From Hanleya hanleyi (taxonomy: Eukaryota > Mollusca > Polyplacophora > Lepidopleurida > Hanleyidae), in contig JAVTVY010025275.1 of assembly GCA_036873755.1 (NCBI GenBank), positions 1 through 64,000 of the forward strand: a stretch of DNA of 64,000 bases, written 5' to 3'. Below, piece by piece: positions 1 to 11,420 of this stretch; the stretch's first letter is position 1, and every line of letters begins with the position of its first letter. The notes beneath the pieces were generated by a model. The model worked only from the letters and a program-made list of their open reading frames with translations. It ran no database searches and was not told the DNA's origin. The position numbers and the translations under genes were made by a program.

Positions 1-573
1 CTACATAGCACCCAAAATGCCTGTTTCTATACTACGGCCAGGCTGCGCATGCGCAGACTATTGAACACGGACGAACCATTAGTGTAGTCAAGTGCTCCTC
101 CACGAGAGCTTCAAAATAAGACCTCACTCGTCCCCATTGGACCATTAGGGACTCACCTAGACTCCAACATGTCCACCCCGTATGGCCCTATACACCCATA
201 GCCATGCAGTATAGGCATATGGGCCTACCCAGGCCTTGGTGACTTTTTTCAAAAATTTCACCGATTCGCTCCGCAACACTTCCTATCGTGTTCTAAATGA
301 CGAGACGAGTAAAACGAGACCCACAACCCTACCGCAAATGCATAGAAGTGGGTTTCCCAGTAGGATAAACATTGAACCTATACCCCAGTATGGGTCTATA
401 TGGGGCTCGGTGACTTTTTCAAAAATTTCACCGATTCGCACGGGGACACTTCCTATCATGTTCTAAATGACGAGACGAGTAAAACGAGACCCCACAACCC
501 TACCGCAAATGTATAGAAGTACGTTTTCCCAGGGGGACAAACATCGATCCTATACCCTCAGTATGGGACTATA

Positions 574-1925
574 TATAGAGGATATCACCTGTTTCTTGAC
601 GAATACCATAAATATTTCATCGAGTGGGGTGAGAAAATTGGTATTTTCACGAGTGGCGAAGCCACGAGTGAAAATGTCAATTTTCTCACCCCACGAGATG
701 AAATATTTATGGTATTCGTCAAGAAACAGGTGATTTTCTTTTTATTATATACTTCTGTTGTCCTACTTTATCCTGATTTTTTTTTAACATTAAAATAATC
801 CAGATTTTGTTGGCTTTTTCGACTGAAGACACACTGAAACACTGGTTATTTTCACTGTGACGTCACTCGCGGACTACTTTGCTGTCAACAAATCGCACGT
901 GCTGCAAGCGAATTTCTTTCAGTCGGGTATCCTGCACTTTAATATCGATGACATCCAGCAGATCTCAAGAATTTTATTAGCTTTATATCTCAAATAAAAG
1001 ATTTTCATGTCGACCCGTCAGCCAACTCCCCCCTCCCCTTCAGCAGAAAAGCACGGACCATCCTGGGGCTCGTCTCGCTGTCTGCACCCGGGCAGGACTG
1101 ACGCATTGCCCCGCCATTGGTTTCTCGTTGACCTCCCTCTCCCTGGTTCCACAGGGTGTTTGTCTTTGCATAGAACGTTCTCATTTTAAATAAAATCCGC
1201 ATTCGTCCCCTTGATTTCGTTCATGTCTACCCAAATAGCACTATTTTGATCGAAATCGAATGGTTACGATAAGTTATAGCCAGATTTAAATTTACCAGTC
1301 GTGCTGCGACTGCGTGATTGTTGTGTGGAGCTTCGACGGTGGTGAGAGCCAGCGGAGTTATTGTGATTTTGCCGATTCTTAATGAATACTCACTGACAAG
1401 AGTTCACTGTCGTTGAATTAAGTTGTTTTTCATGTTTTCTCATCAACTTTGGTGCGACATTTTCATGATATGACCCCAATTTCGAGCCTTCAATTGAGAA
1501 ATGTGTTTTATTTTCCACGCTGAGTTGGTGTTGCGCTCTGCACTGCTCTGGCCAAACTGCAGTCACGTCGCGCATGTTCAGGTGCACGCGTAAGTGACTA
1601 GTCGGTCCCATTATCGCCATTGCCGGTATTTCTTATGCAATTTATGCGTATTTGTGTTTTATTTCCTGTCAAAATCTGGTCATCATAAGGCATAATAACA
1701 TACAAATCTTCTCAAATATTTAGCTTCTTTTTCTTTGGCGCACAAACCTTGCGGAGGTTTGGTCAACTGCCTCATCACTGTGACCACGGTAACATGTATT
1801 TGTGCGCTGTGACGTCATTTGTCATATCATCACCGTGATGATATTTTTCATATCATCACTGTGAAAATATCGCTTTTATTCGATTGATAATTTTCACTAT
1901 CTCATCGCCGAGTATATAATAAAAG
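574..1925. mobile_element. insert inside the satellite, carrying a long palindrome
   Basis: The distance between satellite phases (412 to about 1935) exceeds one monomer by about 1,350 bp, so this block is a late insertion. Its left end is a 147-bp palindrome. Its right end holds smaller hairpins, for example ATATCATCACCGTGATGATAT near 1825. No transposase-like reading frame is visible. The flanks are TATATA-rich, so the exact target duplication cannot be fixed. Confidence 0.6.
586..732. repeat. 147-bp near-perfect palindrome
   Basis: The left arm starts CACCTGTTTCTTGACGAATA and the right arm ends with its complement. The arms meet at GTGGC-GAA-GCCAC, centred on 659. I count about six mismatches in 72 paired bases. 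It would form a very stable hairpin. Confidence 0.9.
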
Positions 1926-2509
1926 GCTATATCGTACTTTTTCAAAAATTTCACCGATTCGCACGGGGACACCTCCTATCATGTTCTAAATGACGAGACG
2001 AGTAAAACGAGACCCCACAACCCTACCGCAAATGTATAGAAGTACGTTTCCCAGGGGGACAAACATTGATCCTATACCCTCAGTATGGGACTATATGGGG
2101 TTCGGTGACTTTTTCAAAAATTTCACCGATTCGCACGGGGACACTTCCTATCATGTTCTAAATGACGAGACGAGTAAAACGAGACCCCACAACCCTACCG
2201 CAAATGCATAGAAGTACGTTTCCCAGGGGGACAAGCATCGGTCCTATACCCTCAGTATGGGGCTATATGAGGCTATATCGTACTTTTTCAAAAATTTCAC
2301 CGATTCGCACGGGGACACTTCCTATCATGTTCTAAATGACGAGACGAGTAAAACGCGACCCCATAACCCTAACGCAAATGCATAGAAGTACGTTTCCCAG
2401 GGGACAAACATCGATCCTATACCCTCAGTATGGGACTATATGAGGCTATATCGTACTTTTTCAAAAATTTCACCGATTCGCACGGGGACACTTCCTATCA
2501 TGCCAAACC

Positions 2510-2536
2510 AAACCAAACCAAACCAAACCGCATCAC
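2510..2536. repeat. (CCAAA)n microsatellite
   Basis: At least five tandem CCAAA-type pentamers mark the point where the last satellite monomer breaks off. Confidence 0.8.
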
Positions 2537-2595
2537 CGCGCATGAATACATTTTTTTTTTTTTTTTGCCGGAACTTTTTTTTTCTGCCGGAACTA

Positions 2596-2627
2596 TGCAC
2601 TCATTGACACCGGTGTCAATGAGTGCA
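2596..2627. repeat. 32-bp perfect palindrome
   Basis: TGCACTCATTGACACC is followed directly by its exact reverse complement with no spacer. It lies immediately before the minisatellite and just after a T-tract. Confidence 0.9.
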
Positions 2628-2629
2628 CT

Positions 2630-2834
2630 AACGACACAAAAACTGGCCGCCATCTTGTACCCACACCACACGACACAAAAACTGGCCGCCATCTTGGACC
2701 CACACCTCCCACGACACAAAAACTGGCCGCCATCTTGTACCCACACCACACGACACAAAAACTGGCCGCCATCTTGGACCCACACCTCCCACGACACAAA
2801 AACTGGCCGCCATCTTGGTCCCACACCACACCAC
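2630..2834. repeat. 38-41-bp minisatellite, about five copies
   Basis: The unit contains ACGACACAAAAACTGG, GCCGCCATCTTG and CCCACACC. Copies alternate between TTGTACCC and TTGGACCC, so a two-unit block seems to have been duplicated. Each copy holds one CGCCATCTTG, which matches the known YY1-type core. Open frames on both strands are repeat artefacts. Confidence 0.9.
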
Positions 2835-2839
2835 ACATC

Positions 2840-4163
2840 ACTCACGCATGCGCACCCCCCAATACCCCCCCAAAACCGGTCGCTGTGACGTAACAAAAGG
2901 TTCTCGCGCATGCGCAGATGGGGGGCCACTGGCTCAGCTTGCGGACTACATACTACTGGCTTATTATGGAATCTCGTAGAATATCGGCAAACATTTCACA
3001 CGAATTTTTCATAGCGTTATGTCTAGATGGTATTTTCCTTCTGGTTTACCTAGATCAATGGCCTTTATATTCTTTTTTATTTCAATTTTTATTTTGCCAA
3101 ACCAGCTTAAAAAGAGCTTGAACCGCAACAAATAACATCAAAGGCTTGGGTAACTGGTCAAGTGTGTGTGCTAAGTTAATATGTATTTCCCCATGCAGAA
3201 CAGCAGTTCCAATAGGCCTACAAATGTAAACTTTGAAAAATCTGGCCTGAACGAGCTACTCAGATATGTATTAGATATGATACCTGGAAAAAGGGATATT
3301 TATTGATTCTCTAAAGGAGGAATATTGTGAAGATATCGATCAGAGGAAGCAATTGTGTGAAACGGAATCGGGTGAAATGGCAAAGAAGGGCTGTATCCTT
3401 ATAATGGAAACGAAACTACATAGGTTATCATACGATGACTACAAGCGTCAAGTCCGTCATTCAGTACCCAGCTGTAGTTCATTAAAGAATTTCCGCGTCC
3501 ATAATCCAAGGACGCAATTCATATAATAGCATTAGCACCAAATTGAAAAATACCTAAACAGTCACAGTATTCATAAACTTAGGCTTGTTTCCTAAAGAGA
3601 GAAGCAGCCAACGGTTTGCAATGATGCCGGCCAGACATAAACATAATATAAATATATCAAATCCACATCTGTGATCAATATTCTTAATCATTATGATTCT
3701 CATTGTAAAGTCGTTATCTAGAGAATGATGCATCTGCTTCGCGCTTTGATTGTGGCTGTTCATATGAACACCATGAAGACTGGAAGTACATAGATTATTG
3801 CGGCTCATAACCCTTAGTTAACCGAAATTAGACCTAACCGAAAGTAACGAGCGCACATGTATAATGCAAAAGATTGTGCACGCTACGCGCGTATTTGTGA
3901 CAGGTATCGCCAAATTTGAGAAAAGTTGAGTGGTGGTATTAATCCCTGTTTTTTAAGTTTCTTAGGATCTAGTAAATGCTACTAGGCGATATATGTATGC
4001 GCCATATGCAGGTCCCACTAGAAAACTAACTGTATGTATAGGAAAATTTTGACGACAGTCAGTCAAAATAAAAGTGTATAAAATATTAACAATGAGGAAG
4101 CTATAAAACAGAGAGGTCAATGATTGCGAGAAACTGAACTGCGGGAATTACTGAGAATATGAA
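2840..4163. other. no gene recognised
   Basis: The left end has two GCATGCGC-type palindromes (about 2846 and 2908). The rest is AT-rich sequence with only short, unrecognised open frames. At about 3740-3785 lies one copy of a dispersed core with TGATTGTGGCTGTTCATATG, seen again near 42150 and, more diverged, near 28220 and 32875. Confidence 0.5.
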
Positions 4164-4735
4164 TTAACCCTACCTGGCCTTGTGGGGGGGGGGGGGGCAC
4201 CCTACCAAACTTTCTGCGCTTTCTCCGGAACGACAAAAAAAGGAGAGCTGAAACTCCGTGACTTTATAGTTTATCGTATTGGGGTCATCTTGAGCCTATT
4301 TGCATAACCGCCCAAGCAGAGGATCATGGGCAAATTCAAGATGGCGGCCAGGTTGGGGTACCAGAAAAGTGATGTTTTTGCATATTTCTTCAAAATTTCT
4401 GCTTTTCCGCGATGAAAAGTGGGCAAAAAGTATTTTATTTCACATCACATTAATATTGACTAACTTATCATGCAGTTTTTTCGGAGAAATTGCATAAATA
4501 AAAAAATTGGAAAATCTGACCGAAAATATCAACCAAAAATGCCGTTTTTGAAAATGACGTCGCTGTGACGTCATCAAAGCGGCCATCTTGGATTTTTTTT
4601 ACATTTTCTGGTAGAGCTTGATGCAAGGGTATAGTGTGGTAAGTTTCAACTCCCTAGCTCAAGGGATAAGAAAAATAATTAGAGAGGAGGGGGGGCTGGA
4701 CAGGTCCCAAAAAGCCCAGACCATGATAGGGTTAA
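4164..4735 (+). mobile_element. TTAA-flanked MITE, copy 1 (piggyBac-like ends)
   Basis: It starts TTAA-CCCTACCTGGCCT and ends with the imperfect complement, GATAGGG-TTAA, about 572 bp in all. TTAA target duplication with CCCT/AGGG tips is the signature of piggyBac-type elements. There is no open frame, so it is non-autonomous. The inside carries a G-run, AAGATGGCGGCC, TGACGTCGCTGTGACGTCA and GGCCATCTTGGATT. It is the most complete copy here with both TTAA ends. Confidence 0.8.
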
Positions 4736-4835
4736 TAAATGTGAATAATAGGTGGTGAACATTGAAGAATGTAAATCTTACGTATAAAAAGAAAACGCAA
4801 TACTATGTGTCTACCTTGATGTGTTGAAATGTTGA

Positions 4836-5476
4836 GGTACACCACAGGCCCACAAAACAAGAGTTTTGGGGTGTGGGCGGTGGTATTAGGGTGGGGTGCC
4901 GAAATATGGAGTCTATATATAACCCCATGCTTCATATAAATCCACAGCAAGGTGTGAAACGCACTTTGGGTGAATCGAGAAATAAACGGTTTTCCGCCAA
5001 ACAAAATACATCAGCATAACTATCCGTTCATCTAGGAGCACTGAGATTATGGCGGGCTTCGTTCTCAATTCTGATTGGACAGTCGCGACAGCTGATCCGT
5101 GTGTGACCTCTCTTGCCGGAGGTGTGTCGCGACTGACCAATCAGACTCGAGAACGAAGTCCGCCATAATCTCACTGTTCCTGGGTGGGTGGACAGTTACG
5201 TTGGATTTTGAATCGCCCGGCAAAGGTAAAAAATTGCACAAATTTACTAATTTGACGACCGGAATATATAAATTGATACTTGAAGAATATGCTGATGTAT
5301 TTTGTTTGGCGGTAAACCGTTTATTTCTCGATTCACCCAAAGTTCGTTTCACACCTTCTTGTGGATTTATATAAATCATGGGGTTATATATATAGAGACC
5401 CCATATTTCGACACATCACTCTAATACCACCGCCCACACCCCCCAAAACACTTGTTTTGTGGGCCTGTGGGTACAC
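4836..5476. mobile_element. foldback element
   Basis: The left arm (about 4836-5020: CACAGGCCCACAAAACA, GGTGTGGGCGGTGGTATTA) is repeated in reverse complement at about 5288-5476. A second, inner inverted pair surrounds GGCGGGCTTCGTTCTC (5051) and GAACGAAGTCCGCC (5151). The right half has about 100 bp missing from the left half. Overlapping 90-105-codon frames on both strands are an effect of the symmetry, not genes. Confidence 0.8.
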
Positions 5477-6457
5477 GTAACTAGTTGATCTATAAAACAT
5501 GTACCACGAGTAATATTCCATGCGTCAGAATTATTTTCTCTGTGTTGCTAAGCATATCCCATTGGGAGCATAGTACACGACAACACTGATATGCTTACTG
5601 GTATAGTACGACCGTTGTATGGGCAGGGAGTTCTCTACATGGAAGTTAAACTGTCACGTGATCACATGATTCTTTACAAATTATAGTCACGTGATTAAAC
5701 ATGGTGGCTGTGTACATGATTCTGATTAGTCGAATTGTCGCTTCACACGGTGGTCGGATATCGAGATACATGTATGGAGGGGAAACTTCAAGGAGATTTC
5801 CCCCTCATTTAACCTACAATGACCTATAGATTCTCCCACAACAATGGTCCGAGTTATACCTGCTGATTCTGGTCGTCACTCAGGACCGCTCGTCCGCAAC
5901 GCGCGCTATGCCTTCAAGCAGGCTTTTTATATGATGGGAGATATTTTTATTATCTAATGGTTTTACTCGTTTATATATCAAGTGTTCAAATATGGCCGAC
6001 TATTCTTTACAAATAGGCATTTGTTCAAACATGGTGAACGATTCTTTTACAATTGTAATCACGTGATCAAACATGGCATTCTGATCGGTCGAATGTTTTG
6101 CTCTTGCACCCTGCTCATAGTTACCGAACTAGTTTTACAACTTCTCATTTGTCTGTTCATTTTCAAAGCCACTTCCGGTAACGTCATTTTCGGTGATGTC
6201 GCTTCCGGTGATGATGCCATTTCCGGTGATTAGAACTATTCCTCCAATAATCCATGTACGGTGAAAAAGTTCCTTAGTTAAATGCTTCTTATTATGCATG
6301 TGTATCAAAAAAATATTTAAAAATGTTCTAAGTTTTCCTTAGAGATATATTTAAAATACCGATATTTACCTTAATAATGCCTCAAAACCACCTAAATAAA
6401 TAGGTTACTGTGATTGTCACTTTCAAGATATTGATACTTTTTTAAAGTAGGTATACC
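5477..6457. other. no gene recognised; short GGTGATG-type repeats
   Basis: A motif with CACGTGATCA and ATTAAACATGG recurs loosely at about 5655, 5690 and 6060. At 6173-6232 there are about four imperfect copies of TTCCGGTGATGYC. Otherwise the sequence is AT-rich without a convincing exon. Confidence 0.5.
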
Positions 6458-6567
6458 TGGGTGCTTTTGAGATCCATCGATTACATGGGTGCTTTTGAGA
6501 TCCATCGATTACATGGGTGCTTTTGAGATCCATCGATTACTTGGGTGCTTTTGAGATCCATCGAAGA
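6458..6567. repeat. 28-bp minisatellite, four copies
   Basis: The unit contains GGGTGCTTTTGAGATCCATC and is repeated four times almost without change. The last copy diverges after ATCGA. Confidence 0.95.
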
Positions 6568-6774
6568 TTTGTACGAATTTCTTGATCACCCTCTCTCCCC
6601 ATTACTTGATTTCTCATTTTTATGGTGTTATATTTGGGCTAAGTTTACGTCACGTAGCGACTTCAAGAAGCTCGCCACGAGCCGGAGAAATTTTCGGCGA
6701 CTGACTTTCTGCAATCTTTTACATATCGCCACTCGCCATGCGACGGAAAAACTCAGCGAGTTTGTTCCTATCAA

Positions 6775-7014
6775 TACGGTGGCCCATAGACGACATGCTA
6801 TATTTTTTTAGTTTTGAGTTTATTTTTTTTACTTCTAGGTTTCATTTTTTGTGTTAGGTTTCATTTTTTTGTTTTAGGTTTATTTCTTTAGTTTTCACCG
6901 TCTCACCCGGGTGGAATTTGTTTTACCCTAGTGAAAACCTTCTCACCCGGGTGAAAACGTTTCCACCCAGATGCAAACCTTATCACCCGAATGAAAACGT
7001 TTTCACCTGGGTGC
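6775..7014 (+). mobile_element. left half of a palindrome-core foldback
   Basis: It begins TACGGTGGCCCATAGACGAC, which matches the left end of the intact element at 10662-11053 (TACGGTGGCCCGTAGGGGAC). A T-rich run of GGTTTCATTTTTT repeats follows, then a cluster of short palindromes of the form TTTTCACCCGGGTGAAAA (about 6890-7014). The right terminal repeat is missing, and the element abuts a truncated TTAA MITE. Confidence 0.65.
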
Positions 7015-7555
7015 AGGCACTTCCCCTCCCCCCTTCCCCCTGATGGTTTTTTGCTCCTATCTCCGGAACGGAAGATAATAGAGAGCTGAACTCCTTGACT
7101 TTTTAGATTATCATATTGGGGTCATTTTGAGCCTATTTGCATGACCCCCCAAGCAGAGAATCATGGGTAAATTCAAAATGGCGGCCATCTGGGATACCAG
7201 ATTTTCTGTGAGGAAAAGTGGGTAAAACCTATTTTATTTCATATCAGATTATTATTTACTAATTTATTATGCAGTTTTTGCGAAGAAAAAACAAAAAATA
7301 AAAAATTCGAAAATTCTGACCGAAAAATCGTCCAAAAATGCTCTTTTTGAAAATGACGTGACACTGACGTCGTCATGGCGGCCATCTTGGATTTTTTAAA
7401 CATTTTCTTGTAGAGCTTGGCCCAAAGATATAGTGCGGTAAGTTTCAACCCTCTAGCCTTAGCGATAGCGAAAGTATATATGTGGGGGGTACTTTCCGAC
7501 CCCCCCCCCACCAGGCTGCGGTACACCCCAAATCGCCCAGGCCAGATAGAGGTAA
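7015..7555 (+). mobile_element. TTAA MITE, copy 2, 5' end lost
   Basis: It aligns by eye to copy 1 from GGCACTTCCCC through TCTCCGGAACG, GGGGTCATTTTGAGCC, the two GGCCATCTTGG-type motifs and the tail CCCAGGCCAGATAG. The 5' tip is absent. The 3' TTAA has decayed to GGTAA, so this is an old copy. Confidence 0.75.
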
Positions 7556-9174
7556 AGCTCATTAGGCTAAACACATATGATGGAGATGTCCGACTACACG
7601 CTTACCTCCCCTTGACTTGCGCGTTTCTCCAAGCCGTCCTCAACTTAGAATCATATTAGTGAGATAGGATAGCGTTTAGTTCATTCTAGGCAAATACTTC
7701 GGACTGAATCTCAAAGTATAATTATTGCTTTCTTATTAGCTTGAACCAAATGTTGACCTCAAACCCCAGGGAAGAAAGGCAGAAATAGTATAGAAGCAAT
7801 TTGTGTTTCTGTTTCGGTTCGTTGGTACGAGTTTCTGTTTCGGCTCGTTTGTACGATCCGGGATAAGATGTCTGAATCTTATCAAATTAACTAAATATAA
7901 TACGATATACGATAGTATTCACAGGATCTCCATATCTTTCTCCTGAATCCATTCTGCTGTATGGCTCAGAATGGTCTGCGTCAGCCGTTAAGGCCCATGT
8001 TAAACTGACTTTGAGGTTTCTGCTTTCTAGTAATATAAGCTTGTATAAGTGACTCCAGCGCGCAGCAATATTTAGCCTGGGCTGTACACATTTGGCAGCT
8101 GCTTATGGCCGGTCAGTGTCAAATGCAGGAATATTTGATGTTAATATGTCTAACAAGCCTGAAACATAAATAATAATCAGAAAGTTTCATGTGCATCCAT
8201 TGGGCTCAGTGTTTATTTTAACCAATTATTGGATGGATTGTGAAGCAATATCCGTACTATGGATTGATGAAATCTGACTGGTCTTCTGGCTGACTGCTTG
8301 GTTGGTCGGCTGGTTATCCGTCGTCAACATTCCAGGATACAAGTTTCATGTTTTGTTAAAGTTTGAGCTCTACCCTGCATCTCACAAACTAAGCCTCGCT
8401 CAGTCCCATATGCTGATATATTCAGATAGCATAACTGATGCTGCATTGACTGCGCTCATCCACTACAACCTGGGGGTACACACACCCCCTCCCCCCTCCA
8501 AGAACGGAGCCCCAGCTCTGTATCTCTGAATCTAAACCTCACCCTACTACGAATGAAAAAACAAGTGAGAAATGACTACATTGTAGTCAAAACCTGCGGC
8601 AGTGGCAATAATACAGTGAAAGACATATCAGCGGAAGTAGTGGTAATTGTAGAAAAAGCGCCATCTGCCAGTGTTTTTATGCCAAGGGAAGTAATTTTCA
8701 ACTTGTAACCCACAATTGTAGGGATTGCGTAATAGTTCTGATACCATATATATATATTCACTTTCCCCATTCAAAATCCGACGATTTTGACTGGGCCGCG
8801 CCGTCTATACTGAATTGACAGACGAACTCACCATGATCGCTTTGGCAATGTTTTGGTACAAGTATCGTGTATGCCAAGTTTCAAAACATTCGGTTCAGTC
8901 GTTACTTTTTGCAAATCAAAAAGGCTTTAAAATATTTGGAAATCCAAATCCTATAGGGGCTCAACTTGCACACTTCACCCCCACTACAAACCCAAACTAA
9001 TTTTGTTGAGTACTTTGGATGATGCTGATAAAGAAAACAGCTCTTAACAAGAAAAAATGAAACTCCCTTCCTCGTCGATCAGGTTGACATCATTGCCTAT
9101 ATTGACACTAGTTTGAGTTGCCGAAAAAGGGATAAGTGCGGGTGCTGTTTCTCACACTCCTGAGCAAATTTCTA
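7556..9174. other. no gene recognised
   Basis: Only short open frames occur and none has a recognisable domain, signal peptide or plausible splice pattern. The segment at 8780-9000 reads like an old dispersed repeat (CCAAGTTTCAAAACATTCGG), but its family is unknown to me. Confidence 0.4.
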
Positions 9175-9491
9175 CACTGCCAAAAATATCCTACTTATTT
9201 AAGATAATGCCCTAAAATTTTCTTGAAATAAAATAATTTTACTCAAAATAAGTTCAATTTTATCAATTTTTTAAAGTTTTTTTCTTGTTTAAGTAAAATT
9301 TGGAGTGGGGTAGGTATATTCTACTTAAACAAGAAAAATTTAGAAAATATACCTACCCCACTCCATATTTTACTTAAACAAGGAAAAAAATATTAAAATT
9401 TTCTTAAAATATAACTTATTTCGAGTAAAATTATCTTATTTCAAGAAAATTTTAGGGCATTATCTTAAATAAGTAGGGTATTTTGGCAGTG
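9175..9491. mobile_element. 317-bp fully palindromic MITE, TA target duplication
   Basis: It is flanked by TA on both sides, starts CACTGCCAAAAATATCCTAC and ends with the complement GTAGGGTATTTTGGCAGTG. The arms remain complementary almost to the centre, where ATATACCTACCCCACTCCA and its complement face each other. A TA duplication suits Tc1/mariner-type transposition (inference). There is no coding capacity. Confidence 0.85.
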
Positions 9492-9493
9492 TA

Positions 9494-9960
9494 AGAGTGT
9501 GATGGTGTTACGAATGACTGCTACGCAGCATTGCTAGCCGTTTTAATAATCCCCAAGGTTTATTTATGTAATCCAAGAGTTTAGCATCATCTGTGGGCCT
9601 TTTCCAAATGTCAGCTAACTAAATACTCCTTTCCGAAAAAGGGGTTATGTACCTTTGAATGCTTACATCTTCCCAATAAATGGTCCATTTTCCATATATT
9701 GCTCAACATTTATATCGGGTTCATCAATTACCATTGTCTGTCTTTGTATTTCAAATGTATGATGTCACTTGGGGACCGTATCCAAATGTCAAGTGCATAA
9801 AAAGACTCTGTTCCAAAAAAGGTGGTATGTGTAACTGGAACAGCCGTATCTTTGTGTACAATCTATTTAACGTCACTCAGCATGTTCTTCTCTATGAGCC
9901 AGACTGAAGTGTAAGATGAGATTCCAGCAAAACGAGACAGAACTGTGCCCACAGTTTCCA
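9494..9960. other. no gene recognised
   Basis: AT-rich sequence. One internal similarity is visible: CCAAATGTCA and CTTTTTCGG/TTCCAAAAAAGG occur at about 9605-9645 and again at about 9781-9825, which suggests an old imperfect duplication. Confidence 0.35.
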
Positions 9961-9964
9961 TTAT

Positions 9965-10112
9965 CCTGGATACTGTACTGGCTGGACTGATCAGTGTCCA
10001 GGATAATAGCAACTGTAGGCACTCTCGTGTCCTGGCGCATGTAGGCACTGTCGTTATATGAATGAAAATTTGTTGCAAATAATGACGTTAAATCACACTC
10101 ACTCACCCAAGA
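9965..10112 (+). repeat. SINE tail fragment related to the 5S-derived SINE
   Basis: GGACTGATCAGTGTCCAGGA through GGCGCATGTAGGCACTGTCG and ATGACGTTAAATCACACTCA matches the body and tail of the copy at about 21795-21930. The 5S-like head is missing, and an inverted TTATCCTGG stands in its place. Confidence 0.7.
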
Positions 10113-10328
10113 CGATACCAGATCCCGGTTGGTGAAGGAGCAGACAGTTTTATAAGCATTATAATCATTTATAACCCATTAGGTTGCCGAGGGGAAGTTA
10201 ACAACCGCAATGTGTTCACAGACAGTCATCAAATCCGAGAAGATAAACATTGCCACTAATCCAGAGAGACAACGTTTAATTCGCATTGAGTTTTTTCATA
10301 GATCAGTAATAGGACATATCCAATTTCC

Positions 10329-11338
10329 ACAGTGACTTGGGTAGCAGAGGGTGTCTTCCTCGATGTTGTTTTTGTTGTGATTATTTAAAAAAAAATTATT
10401 CAAGAATATAATTATTTCTCACCTTTTCATATACCACAATGATAGTGGATGTCATAAAAATGCTTTTTATACGACCTACATCGATCTACGTACCCCTTCT
10501 CTAGCAGATCTACCATCTTAATATCAAGTGAAGCAACTCCAATGTTAAAGAATTCGCCACGAATCCCGGTACACGGTCCGCGGTAATGCATTCTTCACGA
10601 TATGGCTGATTTCCAGTAACTGATAAAAGACTTCCAAAGACTTTTGAAATCGAGCCCGAACTACGGTGGCCCGTAGGGGACATTCATGTTTTTTACCTTT
10701 TAGGTGTTTTTCATCGACTTTTTCGAGTTTTCCTTCGACTTTTCTGTGTTTTCTTTCCACTTTTTCGTGGAAAATATTTCCCACCACGGTGGAAAGTATT
10801 TTCCACCGCGGTGGAAAGTATTTTCCACCGCGGTGGAAAGTATTTCACCGCGGTGGAAAGTATTTCACAATTTTTTTCATTTCGCGATGTTTTCGAAAGA
10901 AAACAGGGAAAATTCGAACAAGAACTCTGAATAGTCGAAGAAAAACACGAAAAAGTCGAAAGAAAACACGGAAAAGTCGAAGGAAAACACGAAAAAGTCA
11001 ACGAAAAACACCTAAATGATAAAAAACATGAATGTCCCCTACGGGCCACCGTACCGAACGGCTTCGAATGCAGGAGAACTCACCTCATGGCATTCTCCTC
11101 GCCCGTTGAGTTACGACTTTGACATTGGAGTTCCTTCACTTGATATTTAGATGGGACATCCAGTGGAGGAGGGGTATGTAGATCGATTTAGGTCGTATAG
11201 AAAGCATTTTTATGACACCCACTGTCATTGTGGTGTATGAAAAGGTGGGAAATAATTATATTCTTGAAAAAAATATATTATATAATCACAACAACGACAA
11301 CATCGACGAAGACACCCCCTGCTACCCAAGTTACTGTG
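10329..11338. mobile_element. ~1-kb terminal-inverted-repeat element, 8-bp duplication (hAT-like)
   Basis: The left end CACAGTGACTTGGGTAGCAG and the right end CTGCTACCCAAGTTACTGTG are complementary, and the arms stay similar for about 200 bp each. It is flanked by CCAATTTC on the left and CCAATTTT on the right, an 8-bp target duplication with one difference. Eight bases is typical of hAT elements. There is no transposase frame. Another foldback is nested in the middle. Confidence 0.75.
10662..11053. mobile_element. 392-bp foldback nested in the hAT-like element
   Basis: The ends are TACGGTGGCCCGTAGGGGAC and its complement. It is flanked by a perfect 6-bp duplication, CCGAAC (10656-10661 and 11054-11059). 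The arms are made of short CTTTTTCGAGTTTTC-like repeats. The centre is a tandem of CCACCGCGGTGG palindromes. Frames of 70-117 codons on both strands come from the repeat and can be ignored. Confidence 0.85.
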
Positions 11339-11420
11339 CCAATTTTCTAGTTTAGGGCAAACAGTATAGGAAAAGTTTTATTCAAAAGTGTATAAATTCA
11401 TGTGTTTTTTACATACGTGC

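Larger units (their letters stand above)
236..2510. repeat. ~172-bp satellite, five full and one partial monomer, interrupted
   Basis: The phrase CAAAAATTTCACCGATTCG recurs at about 248, 419, 1943, 2115, 2289 and 2462, giving a period of 171-174 bp. Each monomer also carries GACGAGACGAGTAAAACG and CATAGAAGTACGTTTCCCAG. The array is split between the second and third monomers by about 1.35 kb of unrelated sequence (about 574-1925). Short open frames across it are simply the repeat read in phase and are not genes. Confidence 0.9.

Noticed and set aside
2430..2929. Frames of 68-152 codons rich in KNWPPSC or QDGGQFLCR
   Set aside because: They are the minisatellite read in phase on either strand.
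10666..11049. Open frames of 76-117 codons on both strands with Lys/Arg/Ser/Phe repeats
   Set aside because: They are translations of the short tandem repeats of a foldback element; plus and minus products are near copies of each other.
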